The position numbers and the translations under genes were made by a program. This document shows positions 7,113 to 15,476 of a stretch of DNA of 64,000 bases, piece by piece; position 1 is the stretch's first letter; each line of letters opens with the position of its first letter. The notes beneath the pieces are model-generated. The model was not told where the DNA came from and did not search any database. It saw nothing but the letters and a program-made list of their open reading frames with translations. Source of the DNA: Clostridiales bacterium (GTDB taxonomy: Bacteria; Bacillota; Clostridia; Peptostreptococcales; Anaerovoracaceae); contig CP042469.1 in assembly GCA_015243575.1 (NCBI GenBank), positions 4,120,929 to 4,184,928 on the forward strand, given 5' to 3'.

Positions 7113-7144
7113 ATTAAAAGAAATTTTAATGAGCTCTTTTTTAT
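7107..7144 (+). terminator. Conditional leader terminator of the PTS operon
   Basis: A perfect 13-bp stem (7107-7119 with 7124-7136), GAAA loop and T-rich tail lie 22 bases before the EIIA ATG. With the RAT it forms a transcription attenuator. Confidence 0.9.
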
Positions 7145-7165
7145 TTATTTTTGAGGTGACTAATC

Positions 7166-7663
7166 ATGTTCAACTGGCTTGAAAAGCGGGGGAAAAAATT
7201 TACCGAAGTAATATCATGTGTTGAGGGGGTTCTCATTCCGCTTAAGGATGTCAAAGACCCAGCATTTAGCAGTGGGGCGATTGGCAGGGGTATTGCAATA
7301 CAACCCAAATCTTCTAGCGTTGTTTCTCCTGTGGATGGTACGATACAAATGATCTTTCCGACAAATCATGCAATTGGTATTGCAACATCGGATGGGCTTG
7401 AATTTCTGATCCACATCGGTATCGACACTGTGAAACTAAAAGGAGAAGGATTCAAACTATTTGTCTCCGAGGGGCAGACCGTTCGAAAGGGTGATGTTAT
7501 AGTAGAGGTGGATTTTGATCTTTTGAATAGAAAAGGATACAGCACAGATACCATGCTGCTGTTGACAACAGATCAAGCGAAAGCGGAATTTCTGGACATT
7601 GGTCCATATGGAGAACTCGTCGGCGGGAAAGATCAGACGCTTTTTAAATGCAGTATGAAGTGA
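7166..7663 (+). CDS. PTS glucose-family EIIA domain protein
   Basis: A stand-alone 165-aa EIIA-Glc (Crr-type) domain. The phosphorylated residue should be His83 (EFLIHIGIDTV), with His68 (PTNHAIG) as the second conserved active-site histidine. PVDG at 55-58 and the C-terminal KGD and GGK turns are also typical. It accepts phosphate from HPr and passes it to an EIIB; the EIICB encoded downstream lacks its own EIIA, so this protein is its likely partner. It is first in the operon, controlled by the RAT/terminator leader. The ATG has a GAGGTGA site upstream. In Bacillota such domains may also feed other glucose-family permeases. Confidence 0.92.
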   Translation: MFNWLEKRGKKFTEVISCVEGVLIPLKDVKDPAFSSGAIGRGIAIQPKSSSVVSPVDGTIQMIFPTNHAIGIATSDGLEFLIHIGIDTVKLKGEGFKLFVSEGQTVRKGDVIVEVDFDLLNRKGYSTDTMLLLTTDQAKAEFLDIGPYGELVGGKDQTLFKCSMK

Positions 7664-7765
7664 GCTCTATTCGCATTCTATTGAATTTGAAGATAAAAAG
7701 ACTAAAAATAGATAAGGAGTTGAGTAAAGGCTGAATCCTAAATGAATGGATAAGCGGCTTAAGCT

Positions 7766-8608
7766 ATGAATGAATATCTCACTAAAAAAGTTCTAAGCAA
7801 CAATGTTGTGCAAGCCTATGATGTAGCAGGCGATGAAGAATGTATCTTGCTGGGCAAAGGGATTGGCTTTGGACTTAAAGACGAGGAGCCGATTGACTCA
7901 AGTAAAATTGAAAAAAAGTTCTATATTAAAGATCGGATCAATTTCAACAAATATCAGAAGCTTATAGAGAATTGTGATGAGAAGCTCATGTTTCTCGTTG
8001 AGAACTATATCGGCAAGGTCGAGAAATATTTTGGTTGTCAGTACAGCGAGAATCTTCATATTGGCTTGTTGGATCATTTAAATTTCTCGTTATATCGGCT
8101 CAGAAATAACATCACAATCTCTAATCTTTTTATTGATGAAATCAGTGTCATGTACGAAAAGGAATATACCTTTGCAAAAGAAATGCTTGAATACCTGAAT
8201 CGTGAATTAGGAGTAAGCTTGCCAACAGTGGAAATCGGGTTTATTGCGCTGCATATCCACTCCTCGATCAAGGGAGATCAAGCATCGCAAACCGCTCTTT
8301 ATATCAATATTATCGGCCAGTGCATGGAATTGATCGAGAGTGAATTTGGCATGAAACTTGATCCTAAGAGTCTCAATAGGGCACGACTGATTACGCACCT
8401 TAAATTCGCATTGAAAAGAGCAAGTGAGAATATAAGCGTAGACAATGTGATCATAGACTCTCTAAAATCCACGTACCCAAAGACATTTCAATTTGCAGAT
8501 AGAATGGCAAAAAATATTTTCGAAAACTATGGCTTATTTCTTCCGGAAGGAGAAATCGGATACCTTACGATCCATATTGAGAATATCATTTCCGGGCAAC
8601 GAAAATAA
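7766..8608 (+). CDS. BglG/LicT-family transcriptional antiterminator
   Basis: The 280-aa protein has an N-terminal RNA-binding CAT domain (1-58, including LLGKGIGFG) and two PTS-regulation domains. PRD1 carries His98/His104 and His163/His165; PRD2 carries His211 and His270. The CAT dimer binds the RAT RNA and stops the overlapping terminator from forming. Phosphorylation by HPr and by the cognate EIIB on the PRD histidines normally switches it. The only obvious RAT in the window is at 7081-7112, so it most likely regulates its own operon. The ribosome site is weak, suggesting low expression. Substrate specificity follows that of the cognate permease. Confidence 0.93.
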   Translation: MNEYLTKKVLSNNVVQAYDVAGDEECILLGKGIGFGLKDEEPIDSSKIEKKFYIKDRINFNKYQKLIENCDEKLMFLVENYIGKVEKYFGCQYSENLHIGLLDHLNFSLYRLRNNITISNLFIDEISVMYEKEYTFAKEMLEYLNRELGVSLPTVEIGFIALHIHSSIKGDQASQTALYINIIGQCMELIESEFGMKLDPKSLNRARLITHLKFALKRASENISVDNVIIDSLKSTYPKTFQFADRMAKNIFENYGLFLPEGEIGYLTIHIENIISGQRK

Positions 8609-8625
8609 AAACGGGAGGAACTTAT

Positions 8626-9306
8626 ATGTTAAACAACTTAAAAGGGAAGTTGATTGTTTCATGTCAGGCACTTGAAGATGAGCCGCTGCATAGTTCTTTT
8701 ATCATGGGAAGAATGGCCTTGGCAGCAAAGCTGGGTGGAGCAAGTGCTATTAGGGCACAAGGGGTAGACGATATCAATGAAATTAAGAAGGTCACGGGAC
8801 TTCCTGTGGTAGGAATCATAAAAAGAAATTATGCCGATTCTGAAATATATATCACACCCACAAAAAAAGAAATCGATGAACTGCTGAAAACCTCCTGTGA
8901 GATGATCGCCCTGGATACAACTGATCGGAAAAGACCCGGCAATGAATCGCTGGAATTTCTAGTAAATTATATCCATAGCCATAACCGGTTTGTGATGGCG
9001 GACTGTTCCACTCAAAGGGAAGCGGTTTATGCACAAAAAATCGGTTGTGATTGCGTATCCACCACGCTTTGCGGATACACAACATACTCTGAACATTACG
9101 AAGGGCCCAATCTTTTGCTGATTAGCGCGCTGGCAAAAGAATTAAATATTCCTGTAATAGCCGAAGGTAAAATTAATACACCCAGTGATCTGAGAGACGT
9201 CTTGGATGCAGGTGCTTACTGTGCCGTTGTAGGTGGAGCTATTACAAGGCCATTGCAAATAACAAAAAAATTCACCAGTGTACTAAGGGAGGGTTATCAT
9301 GTTTAA
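8626..9306 (+). CDS. nanE: N-acetylmannosamine-6-phosphate 2-epimerase
   Basis: A 226-aa NanE-family TIM barrel that converts ManNAc-6-P to GlcNAc-6-P. The N-terminal SCQALEDEPLHSS and the central KRNY, MADCSTQREA and AEGKINTP segments match the family closely. The ATG follows GGGAGGA. The gene overlaps the EIICB gene by 8 bases, so the two are translationally coupled. This links the permease to an N-acetylhexosamine. No sialic-acid lyase or ManNAc kinase gene is nearby, which suggests direct PTS uptake of ManNAc (arriving as ManNAc-6-P) rather than sialate catabolism. That last step is inference. Confidence 0.93.
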   Translation: MLNNLKGKLIVSCQALEDEPLHSSFIMGRMALAAKLGGASAIRAQGVDDINEIKKVTGLPVVGIIKRNYADSEIYITPTKKEIDELLKTSCEMIALDTTDRKRPGNESLEFLVNYIHSHNRFVMADCSTQREAVYAQKIGCDCVSTTLCGYTTYSEHYEGPNLLLISALAKELNIPVIAEGKINTPSDLRDVLDAGAYCAVVGGAITRPLQITKKFTSVLREGYHV

Positions 9307-10795
9307 ACAGCTTCAAAAAATTGGGAAGTCATTTATGCTGCCAATTGCCATACTTCCAGCAGCAGGCTTGCTTTTAGGAGTAGGCGGCGCTTTATCAAAT
9401 CCCACGACGATCCAGGCATATCCCATTGTGAATATCCCATTTTTACAAGTTATTTTTAAGATTATGGCTTCCGCAGGAAGCATCGTTTTCGGCAATCTGT
9501 CATTGCTGCTTTGCATTGGTCTGGCCATCGGTCTGGCGAAAAAAGATAAGGGAACTGCAGCACTGGCGGCAGTCGTTGGGTATCTGATTATGACGACAAC
9601 TACCAGTGCGATGGTAGGGATCTTTAACCCTGACGGTGCTGCCATTGACACGGGAGTTGTTGGAGCTATTGCTGTTGGCAGCGCAGCGGCATTTTTACAT
9701 AACAAATACTATAATATTCAGCTGCCTGCAGTTCTTGGATTTTTCGGTGGCTCACGCTTTGTTCCTATTGTGACATCTTTTGTCTCGATCTTTATCGGTG
9801 CAGTATTCTTCTTGATCTGGCCGCCATTCCAGCAGCTTCTGATCGCATCAGGAGAAAGCATCTCGAAAATGGGCGTAATCGGTACCTTTTTTTATGGATT
9901 CCTTATGAGGCTATGCGGCGCAGTTGGTCTTCATCATATGATTTACCCCATGTTCTGGTACACAGAATTAGGAGGCGTGGCAACCGTGGCAGGTCAACAG
10001 ATTGCGGGTGCGCAGAAGATATTTTTCGCACAACTGGCAGATCCAAATCATGTTGGACTTTACACTGACGGAACCAGATTTTTTGCAGGTCGTTTTGCAA
10101 CTATGATGTTTGGACTTCCGGCTGCATGCTTGGCAATGTATCATACTGTGGCAAAAGATAAGAGAAAATTATTTGCCGGGTTGTTTCTAGGCGCGGCACT
10201 AACCTCATTTATTACTGGTATTACAGAACCCATCGAATTTATGTTCTTGTTTGTCAGCCCATTGCTTTATGTTTTCCATGCCTTCCTGGATGGGGTATCC
10301 TTCCTGATTGCCGATCTGCTAAACATATCAATCGGTAATACTTTTTCGGGCGGAGTCATAGACTTTACCCTCTTTGGAATCCTGCAGGGGAATGCAAAAA
10401 CAAATTGGCTGTTGGTGCTTCCGGTAGGGGCATTATGGGCTGTCATCTATTACTTCTCTTTCAAATTTGCAATATTAAAGTGGAACATTCTAACTCCAGG
10501 CAGGGGCGATGATGTACTTCAAGCAGCACAGGTAACAACCAAATCGTCACTGCGGGAAGAAGCTTTGGAAATCATTTCGGCACTTGGCGGCAAAGAAAAT
10601 ATCGAAGATGTGGATGCATGCATTACAAGGCTGAGAGTGAATGTGAAATCAAAAGAGAAGGTCAGTAAAGAGGATTTAAAAAGAATAGGCGCTACCGATG
10701 TTCTTGAAGTTGGTGGAGGGATACAGGCTATTTATGGAGCCAAAGCGATTCTGTATAAAAATTCAATTGAAGACATCCTTGGATTAGAAGAGTAA
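9299..10795 (+). CDS. PTS EIICB permease, glucose/N-acetylglucosamine family
   Basis: The 498-aa protein has an EIIC membrane domain of about 390 residues with many hydrophobic segments and the family signature ITGITEPIEFMF. A C-terminal EIIB domain follows (about 418-498) with phosphocysteine Cys441 in DACITRLR. There is no fused EIIA; the stand-alone EIIA and HPr genes in the same operon supply that function. The family transports glucose, GlcNAc or maltose-like sugars. Coupling with nanE points to ManNAc or GlcNAc. The specificity is inferred, not visible in the sequence alone. Confidence 0.9.
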   Translation: MFKQLQKIGKSFMLPIAILPAAGLLLGVGGALSNPTTIQAYPIVNIPFLQVIFKIMASAGSIVFGNLSLLLCIGLAIGLAKKDKGTAALAAVVGYLIMTTTTSAMVGIFNPDGAAIDTGVVGAIAVGSAAAFLHNKYYNIQLPAVLGFFGGSRFVPIVTSFVSIFIGAVFFLIWPPFQQLLIASGESISKMGVIGTFFYGFLMRLCGAVGLHHMIYPMFWYTELGGVATVAGQQIAGAQKIFFAQLADPNHVGLYTDGTRFFAGRFATMMFGLPAACLAMYHTVAKDKRKLFAGLFLGAALTSFITGITEPIEFMFLFVSPLLYVFHAFLDGVSFLIADLLNISIGNTFSGGVIDFTLFGILQGNAKTNWLLVLPVGALWAVIYYFSFKFAILKWNILTPGRGDDVLQAAQVTTKSSLREEALEIISALGGKENIEDVDACITRLRVNVKSKEKVSKEDLKRIGATDVLEVGGGIQAIYGAKAILYKNSIEDILGLEE

Positions 10796-10831
10796 CAACA
10801 AGGGATAGGTGGCGAATGAAAAGGAGAAAAA

Positions 10832-11095
10832 ATGGTTGAACGAAGTATTCTGATCGAGAACAAAACCGGACTTCACGCAAGGCCTGCGAGCAACCTTGTA
10901 AAGGCAGCAAAACAATTCAAATCTAAGATTCATATTATGAAAGACGATAGAGCCTATGAAGCAAAATCCATGCTGGCAATATTAAGTGCCGGTATTGTAA
11001 AGGGCACTAGAATACGGCTGGTTTGTGAGGGCGAGGATGAAGCGGATGCACTCAAAAATCTCACCGAGCTCATAGCATCAAACAAAGAGGAATAA
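10832..11095 (+). CDS. HPr-family phosphocarrier protein
   Basis: An 87-aa HPr. His15 sits in GLHARPAS, the site phosphorylated by enzyme I. Ser46 follows Lys45 (AKSMLAI), so the regulatory HPr-kinase site is also kept. It is the last gene of the PTS operon, 36 bases after the EIICB stop. Having HPr in a substrate-specific operon is unusual; the general HPr is normally next to enzyme I. Enzyme I is not in this window. This copy could be dedicated to this system or be the cell's only HPr, which cannot be decided here. Confidence 0.92.
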   Translation: MVERSILIENKTGLHARPASNLVKAAKQFKSKIHIMKDDRAYEAKSMLAILSAGIVKGTRIRLVCEGEDEADALKNLTELIASNKEE

Positions 11096-11106
11096 GGGAA
11101 CGATAA

Positions 11107-11135
11107 AACGCCTGGCTGTCAGCCAGGCGTTCTGT
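11107..11135. terminator. Bidirectional terminator between PTS operon and pfkB-type gene
   Basis: A perfect 12-bp dyad (11107-11118 with 11120-11131) has T-rich sequence on both sides, so it can end the PTS operon on the plus strand and the kinase operon on the minus strand. Confidence 0.75.
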
Positions 11136-11161
11136 TTGAGCTGGTAAGCGGTCTGATGCGC

Positions 11162-12109
11162 CTAAGAACCAAACGTCTCGCCGTGACGAATGCAGTTCTC
11201 CACCTCATGCAAGGTGGGACATTGGGAGGTGCCGCCCATCTTTGTGACGGACACAGCACCTGCAGCATTTCCATAATTCAAGCATCTGGCAAGATCCATA
11301 TTGTTCAGATAAGCATACAGGAAACCTGCGTTGAAGCTGTCGCCTGCTCCGGTGGTGTCTATGACTTTAGTTTTATATGCGCCTTGCTCAATCGTTTCAT
11401 CACCGCGTATGGCTAAAGCGCCCTGGGGACCTCGCTTGACGACTAGCGTGCCGTTCTTCATCATGGAGTGAACCCGTAGGGCAGCCTGCCTGACGTCATC
11501 ACTTCCTCCGATGCCGCAGGTCTCGCTCTCATTCGGAAAAAACACGTCAATATACGGTAAGACCTGGGACAGGCCATTATCCCACGTTTGTGATTCCTGC
11601 CACCCTGCATCCAAGGACAGTGTCATTCCATGGGCTTTCGCCTTCTCCAAAAAAGCGGGAAGTCCAGCCGCTAGCTTTGTCTGCAGGAAAAAGGCGCCAA
11701 TATGGATGTGGCGGGCCTCGAGCCATGGCTGGGGAGGTAGTTTGTCCGCGGTCAGACAGTCGATGGTGTCTCCCTGATGGGTCACCAGAGCGCGGTCGTG
11801 TCCGCAGCTCAGTGAGACGGTCAGTCCGGTCTGCAGACTTTCCTCTTGCAGCACATGAGCCGTATCAACCCCATAGCGGTGTAGATAGGTTTCGCACACC
11901 TTGCCCCAGGTATCCGTGCCAAGGTGTCCCACAAAACCCGTCTTCAATCCCAGTGAGGCCATTACGCATGCACAGATGGCTGTAGAACTGCCAAGCTGCA
12001 GATCAGAATTCTTGCACAAAATTTCACGGCCTAGAAGGGGAACTGTGGCCAATCCTTGTAAAATCAGATCGGCGTTTAATTCTCCGATTGCAAGTACGTC
12101 CTTTTTCAT
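11162..12109 (-). CDS. PfkB-family sugar or sugar-phosphate kinase
   Basis: The 315-aa ribokinase-family enzyme has an N-terminal GELNADLIL start and a glycine-rich LGSSTAI segment. Near the C-terminus is the signature DTTGAGDSFNAGF with the catalytic Asp in GAGD. It phosphorylates a sugar or sugar phosphate with ATP. Its place beside an AgaS-like isomerase and a GatZ-like protein suggests tagatose-6-phosphate or a related ketose phosphate, but PfkB specificity cannot be read by eye. The ATG at 12109 is chosen because GGAAGG lies just upstream; the frame is open back into the SIS gene. It is the last gene of the minus-strand operon. Confidence 0.85.
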   Translation of the reverse strand: MKKDVLAIGELNADLILQGLATVPLLGREILCKNSDLQLGSSTAICACVMASLGLKTGFVGHLGTDTWGKVCETYLHRYGVDTAHVLQEESLQTGLTVSLSCGHDRALVTHQGDTIDCLTADKLPPQPWLEARHIHIGAFFLQTKLAAGLPAFLEKAKAHGMTLSLDAGWQESQTWDNGLSQVLPYIDVFFPNESETCGIGGSDDVRQAALRVHSMMKNGTLVVKRGPQGALAIRGDETIEQGAYKTKVIDTTGAGDSFNAGFLYAYLNNMDLARCLNYGNAAGAVSVTKMGGTSQCPTLHEVENCIRHGETFGS

Positions 12110-12125
12110 TTCCAGGCCTTCCTTT

Positions 12126-13160
12126 CTACAGAGAAATCCATGCATCGAGACCAGTGGGCGCATCCGGGTTAGTTCCTCGGTAAATGGCCTTGTGATAAGA
12201 CAAGAGCTGGCAGATTTGAATGAAAGGAAGCCCTTTGGCAATATGGCTGATTTCACGGTGGTACGGCATAAACTGAACCGAATCAGACTCCTGGGGCTTA
12301 TCGGTAAAGGCTATGATGTGAGAAGTTTTCTTGGACATATCTTGCAAGAAGTCTTTCTCGTAATCATTATGGGGACCCAACACTGCGAGAATCATAGTAT
12401 CTTCATTGATGAGTACAGCAGGACCATGGCGTGAATCCAGCAAATGGTAGTGATTCGAGGGAAGCTGACAAATTTCTTTAAAGGCGAGAGCTCCTTCCTC
12501 GGCTAGACCGCAAAGCTCGGCATCTCCAAGCACCACTACCTGCGACCAGGAATCTGCTGCATAATTCTTTAAAAGAGCATCTATCTGATCCAGGTAATCG
12601 TCTCCGTGGGCGATCACCTCGTCTAAATCAGCCAAGAGGTCAAAATCATGAGTCAAATTTGCTAGAATATAAGCAAATGCATAGTACAGGCAGGATACGG
12701 TACGAGTTTGGCATACGCTGTGGTCGTAGGCCCAAGGGAGATCCAGATTCATATCCGAAAGTTCTGCCAGAGCGGACGCTTCCCTGCAAGTAAGTGTCAC
12801 GGTGGTAAATTGACAATTCTGTGCCTTTAAGGCTTCTAATGCAAGCAGGATCTCGCTGGTGCTGCCTGATCGGGAAACCGCAAGTACCAGGGCGCCCTCA
12901 AAGCTTTTTATGTATCGGTTGGCGTGAAGCAGCACATCTCCGGCAGGCAAGGCCGTTGAGGGAAATCCCGTCTTCATGTGTGTCATACGGGCTAGAGATT
13001 TCGCCAGACTAAAGGAGGACCCACAGCCCAGCACAATGAGAGAGGTATAACGCCTCGTTTTGATCCATTTTGAGATCTCTGTCATTTGTCCGTCTAAATA
13101 TGATTTTGTCTGCTGCATGGAACGGTACTGTTCCTTGATCTCATGATAAGTTAAGTCCAT
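12126..13160 (-). CDS. SIS-domain sugar-phosphate isomerase/deaminase (AgaS-like)
   Basis: The 344-aa protein has two SIS domains and no glutaminase domain. The first contains LGCGSSFSLAKSLA and the SRSGSTSEILLALE phosphosugar loop; the second has VVLGDAELCGLAEEGALAFKE-type sequence and a DSRHGP motif. That layout matches AgaS/FrlB/GlmS-isomerase relatives, which act on galactosamine-6-P or related amino sugar phosphates. It is placed between the PfkB kinase (16 bases downstream) and the GatZ-like gene. No NagA-type deacetylase is present, so free galactosamine, or a deacetylated product made elsewhere, would be the substrate. The exact activity is inferred. Confidence 0.85.
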   Translation of the reverse strand: MDLTYHEIKEQYRSMQQTKSYLDGQMTEISKWIKTRRYTSLIVLGCGSSFSLAKSLARMTHMKTGFPSTALPAGDVLLHANRYIKSFEGALVLAVSRSGSTSEILLALEALKAQNCQFTTVTLTCREASALAELSDMNLDLPWAYDHSVCQTRTVSCLYYAFAYILANLTHDFDLLADLDEVIAHGDDYLDQIDALLKNYAADSWSQVVVLGDAELCGLAEEGALAFKEICQLPSNHYHLLDSRHGPAVLINEDTMILAVLGPHNDYEKDFLQDMSKKTSHIIAFTDKPQESDSVQFMPYHREISHIAKGLPFIQICQLLSYHKAIYRGTNPDAPTGLDAWISL

Positions 13161-13183
13161 TTTCTTGCCTCCTGAATTTCATT

Positions 13184-14473
13184 CTAACGGTAATCGTCCA
13201 ACAGAGCACAAATTTTATCAAGCAATAGCGCAGACGGCTGTGTGCTCAACGTATTTTGGCGCACCTTGCGATATTGGTCAGGTAAAAATTGATGCAAAAG
13301 GCCCAGGGGAATATCCGTTTGCGATAAGTTATGTAAAAGCTTTTCCTCTGCCGCTTTTACTTCGGGGTTCCCTAGATAATACCGGCTTCTATCTGACAGA
13401 CCAAAAATACGATTGATCGATAACATTCGTTCTGGCCCGTCAAAATAGGTTTTCCAATAATTTGGGTTTTCTCGCATGACACGTTCCAGAACTTCGCAAT
13501 AGTGTGATTGTTTTTCCGGTGAGTCGGAAAACAATATTTTTTCCATGGATTGCAGTGCATAGAGACCCTCTCGCAGTGCAAAGGTGAGCGCTGGCCCTAC
13601 TTTTAAAATAGCAACTCCGTTGCTGATCATGGTGTGCAAGGCTTCGGGACGCTGATAATCGGTGGAATGCCCCTCGAAAACCAGGCCCGGATAATCGTCG
13701 AGGGCATGGCATAGTGCGGATGCGGCCTCTGCATCATAATCCATAATTGTGTCGTTCCCAAATTCTACGCCAGGCTGTACGACCACGGCAATCACTCGTT
13801 TCCAGGCTTCGTGCAGCCCATGTTCTTCGAATGCATCTTGAAATAGGGTGACTTCCTCGTGAAAATTTTTCGGGGTGGTGACGGAGATTGTGTCTTCTTT
13901 GTCATGCGCTCCGCCTGCGATGGGAACCTCGCTGCCAACCACATAGATAGGAGGGACCGCGTCGGAATTTTTAACGTGAAGCGATCTGTACGCCTGCTCG
14001 CAAGCTGCGGCCAGACGTGCCGCTCGTCTGGCGACGACGGACGGATCCAGGCCTTGGGTGATCTCGTCGTCTGCCAAGGGCATACTGGCATCGAGATGGA
14101 TTTTGGTAAATCCGGCCATTATGAAATCACGAACCAAGGTCTCTGCCTTGTTCATGGCGCTTTCTTCTGTTTCGTTCTTCCACACCATGGGTCCCAGGTG
14201 GTCACCGCCTAAAAATAAAGAGGAAAGAGGAAATTTATTTTTTAGGGCCCGCTGCTCGACAAAATCAAAAAAGTCTTGCGGCGTCATTCCTGTGTAGCCG
14301 CCAAATTGGTTGACTTGATTTGCTGTAGCTTCCAGCAGCAGCGGGATTTGATGTTTTTGAGCCCACAACATACCGGCGTCAATGACCCATTCGTTGGCGC
14401 TGCAAAGTGAGGGAATCCCGATGGGATGATCAGGGGTTCTCGTGTTCAGAAGCGTTTGAAGCGGGTGGTTCAT
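13184..14473 (-). CDS. GatZ/KbaZ-like protein (tagatose-phosphate metabolism)
   Basis: The 429-aa protein belongs to the family of non-catalytic subunits of D-tagatose-1,6-bisphosphate aldolase. Signs are GIPSLCSANEWVIDA near the N-terminus, the GGYTGMTP and LGGDHLGP segments, KIHLDASMPLADD, and LVFEGHSTDYQ. The catalytic subunit (GatY/KbaY) is not encoded nearby. Some family members are reported to act on their own as 4-epimerases of fructose/tagatose phosphates, which would fit this context. The ATG at 14473 has an AGGT-type ribosome site; the upstream in-frame extension overlaps the regulator gene region and looks non-coding. Confidence 0.88.
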   Translation of the reverse strand: MNHPLQTLLNTRTPDHPIGIPSLCSANEWVIDAGMLWAQKHQIPLLLEATANQVNQFGGYTGMTPQDFFDFVEQRALKNKFPLSSLFLGGDHLGPMVWKNETEESAMNKAETLVRDFIMAGFTKIHLDASMPLADDEITQGLDPSVVARRAARLAAACEQAYRSLHVKNSDAVPPIYVVGSEVPIAGGAHDKEDTISVTTPKNFHEEVTLFQDAFEEHGLHEAWKRVIAVVVQPGVEFGNDTIMDYDAEAASALCHALDDYPGLVFEGHSTDYQRPEALHTMISNGVAILKVGPALTFALREGLYALQSMEKILFSDSPEKQSHYCEVLERVMRENPNYWKTYFDGPERMLSINRIFGLSDRSRYYLGNPEVKAAEEKLLHNLSQTDIPLGLLHQFLPDQYRKVRQNTLSTQPSALLLDKICALLDDYR

Positions 14474-14529
14474 AATCGTTACCTCGTAATATATCCATGA
14501 TAGAGCTAGCGTTTGACTGACGAACGCAA

Positions 14530-15255
14530 TTACCGGAGTTCCACAGTATAAGTAAAGAAGTCTCCTCGGACGATAGAACTGCAATACTCCACTGTGCGTA
14601 CGCCAAAATAGGTGACACGTTCCAAATGCATTGCTGGCATTCTGAGTTTAAGACCCATGAGCTCAGCTTCGGATTTGCGGAGCGCTGTTGCTCGGAATTT
14701 CTCAATGACTCTGTCCGGAAAAACTCCGTCCAGCCGCATGGCGTTGTAGAGTCCTTTGCTCGAGATATTCTCTTCGGTGAGACTTGGGCACACCTCCACT
14801 GGAATATAGGAAGTCTCCAGCGTATATGGCGTATTCCCAACCAATCTGAGTCGAGTAAGCTTAAAGACTTGGCTCTGGGGCTCCAGACCAAGGTGGGATG
14901 CAATCTCGCTTTCTGCGGGAATTCGATCAAAGTGAATCACCCGGGAATGTTCCTCCATCCCTCGCTGTTTCAGCTCCTCACTAAACGAGTAAAACTTAGA
15001 CAGCCGCTGTTCAAACGATATATTTGTTACAAAAGTTCCCTTTCCCTGACGGCGTACCAGGTGGCCTGAACGCTCAAGCTCATCCAGCGCTTTTCTTACC
15101 GTGATGCGGCTCACCCCATAAAGACTGCAAAGCTCTTTCTCTGAGGGGATTTTTTCTCCGGGTGGCCATTGCTTCGAAATGATCTTTTTCATCAATTCTT
15201 CTTTCAACTGATAGTAGAGTGATATGGGAATATTCCTCGATATATCTTTTTCCAT
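14530..15255 (-). CDS. GntR-family regulator, HutC/UTRA type
   Basis: The 241-aa protein has an N-terminal winged helix (about 8-75, with PSEKELCSLYGVSRITVRKA and a GKGTFV wing) and a UTRA ligand-binding domain (about 95-240). The ligand is likely a sugar phosphate from this regulon. It is first in the minus-strand operon and divergent from the GH4/ABC operon, the usual place for a local repressor. Candidate operators are the palindrome at 15285-15298 near its own start and a dyad at 15405-15416 at the GH4 promoter. Regulation is inferred from this layout. Confidence 0.92.
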   Translation of the reverse strand: MEKDISRNIPISLYYQLKEELMKKIISKQWPPGEKIPSEKELCSLYGVSRITVRKALDELERSGHLVRRQGKGTFVTNISFEQRLSKFYSFSEELKQRGMEEHSRVIHFDRIPAESEIASHLGLEPQSQVFKLTRLRLVGNTPYTLETSYIPVEVCPSLTEENISSKGLYNAMRLDGVFPDRVIEKFRATALRKSEAELMGLKLRMPAMHLERVTYFGVRTVEYCSSIVRGDFFTYTVELR

Positions 15256-15284
15256 TTGGTCTGATCTCCTAACTGGTACTGTGA

Positions 15285-15298
15285 TTATAACGTTATAA
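15285..15298. promoter_or_regulatory. Perfect palindrome upstream of the GntR gene
   Basis: TTATAACGTTATAA is a perfect 14-bp palindrome 30 bases upstream of the GntR start. It is a likely autoregulatory operator, although its AT-richness makes chance occurrence possible. Confidence 0.5.
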
Positions 15299-15376
15299 CC
15301 TTTAGCGACATTGTAACACGCAAACTCTGTAATTGCAACATAGTTAATTTAAAAAAGAAAAAATATTCTGGAGAAA

Positions 15377-15405
15377 TTGACATTGAAAAAAACGCATGGT
15401 AATAT
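15377..15405 (+). promoter_or_regulatory. Promoter of the GH4/ABC operon
   Basis: TTGACA at 15377-15382 and TAATAT at 15400-15405 are separated by 17 bases. The dyad TTGTCATAACAA (15405-15416) covers the start-site side and fits a GntR/HutC-type operator (GT-N-AT-N-AC), giving a repression arrangement. Confidence 0.75.
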
Positions 15406-15476
15406 TGTCATAACAAGTTGCGCTTTTAGGTTACTTCAGTAACGACAGAATGTTAAATAGATGGAAGGGGTTTTCA

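Noticed and set aside
11511-12434. Plus-strand open frames across the PfkB and SIS genes
   Set aside because: They are antisense to two clear family members, have no ribosome site and give low-similarity, Arg/Pro/Ser-rich products.
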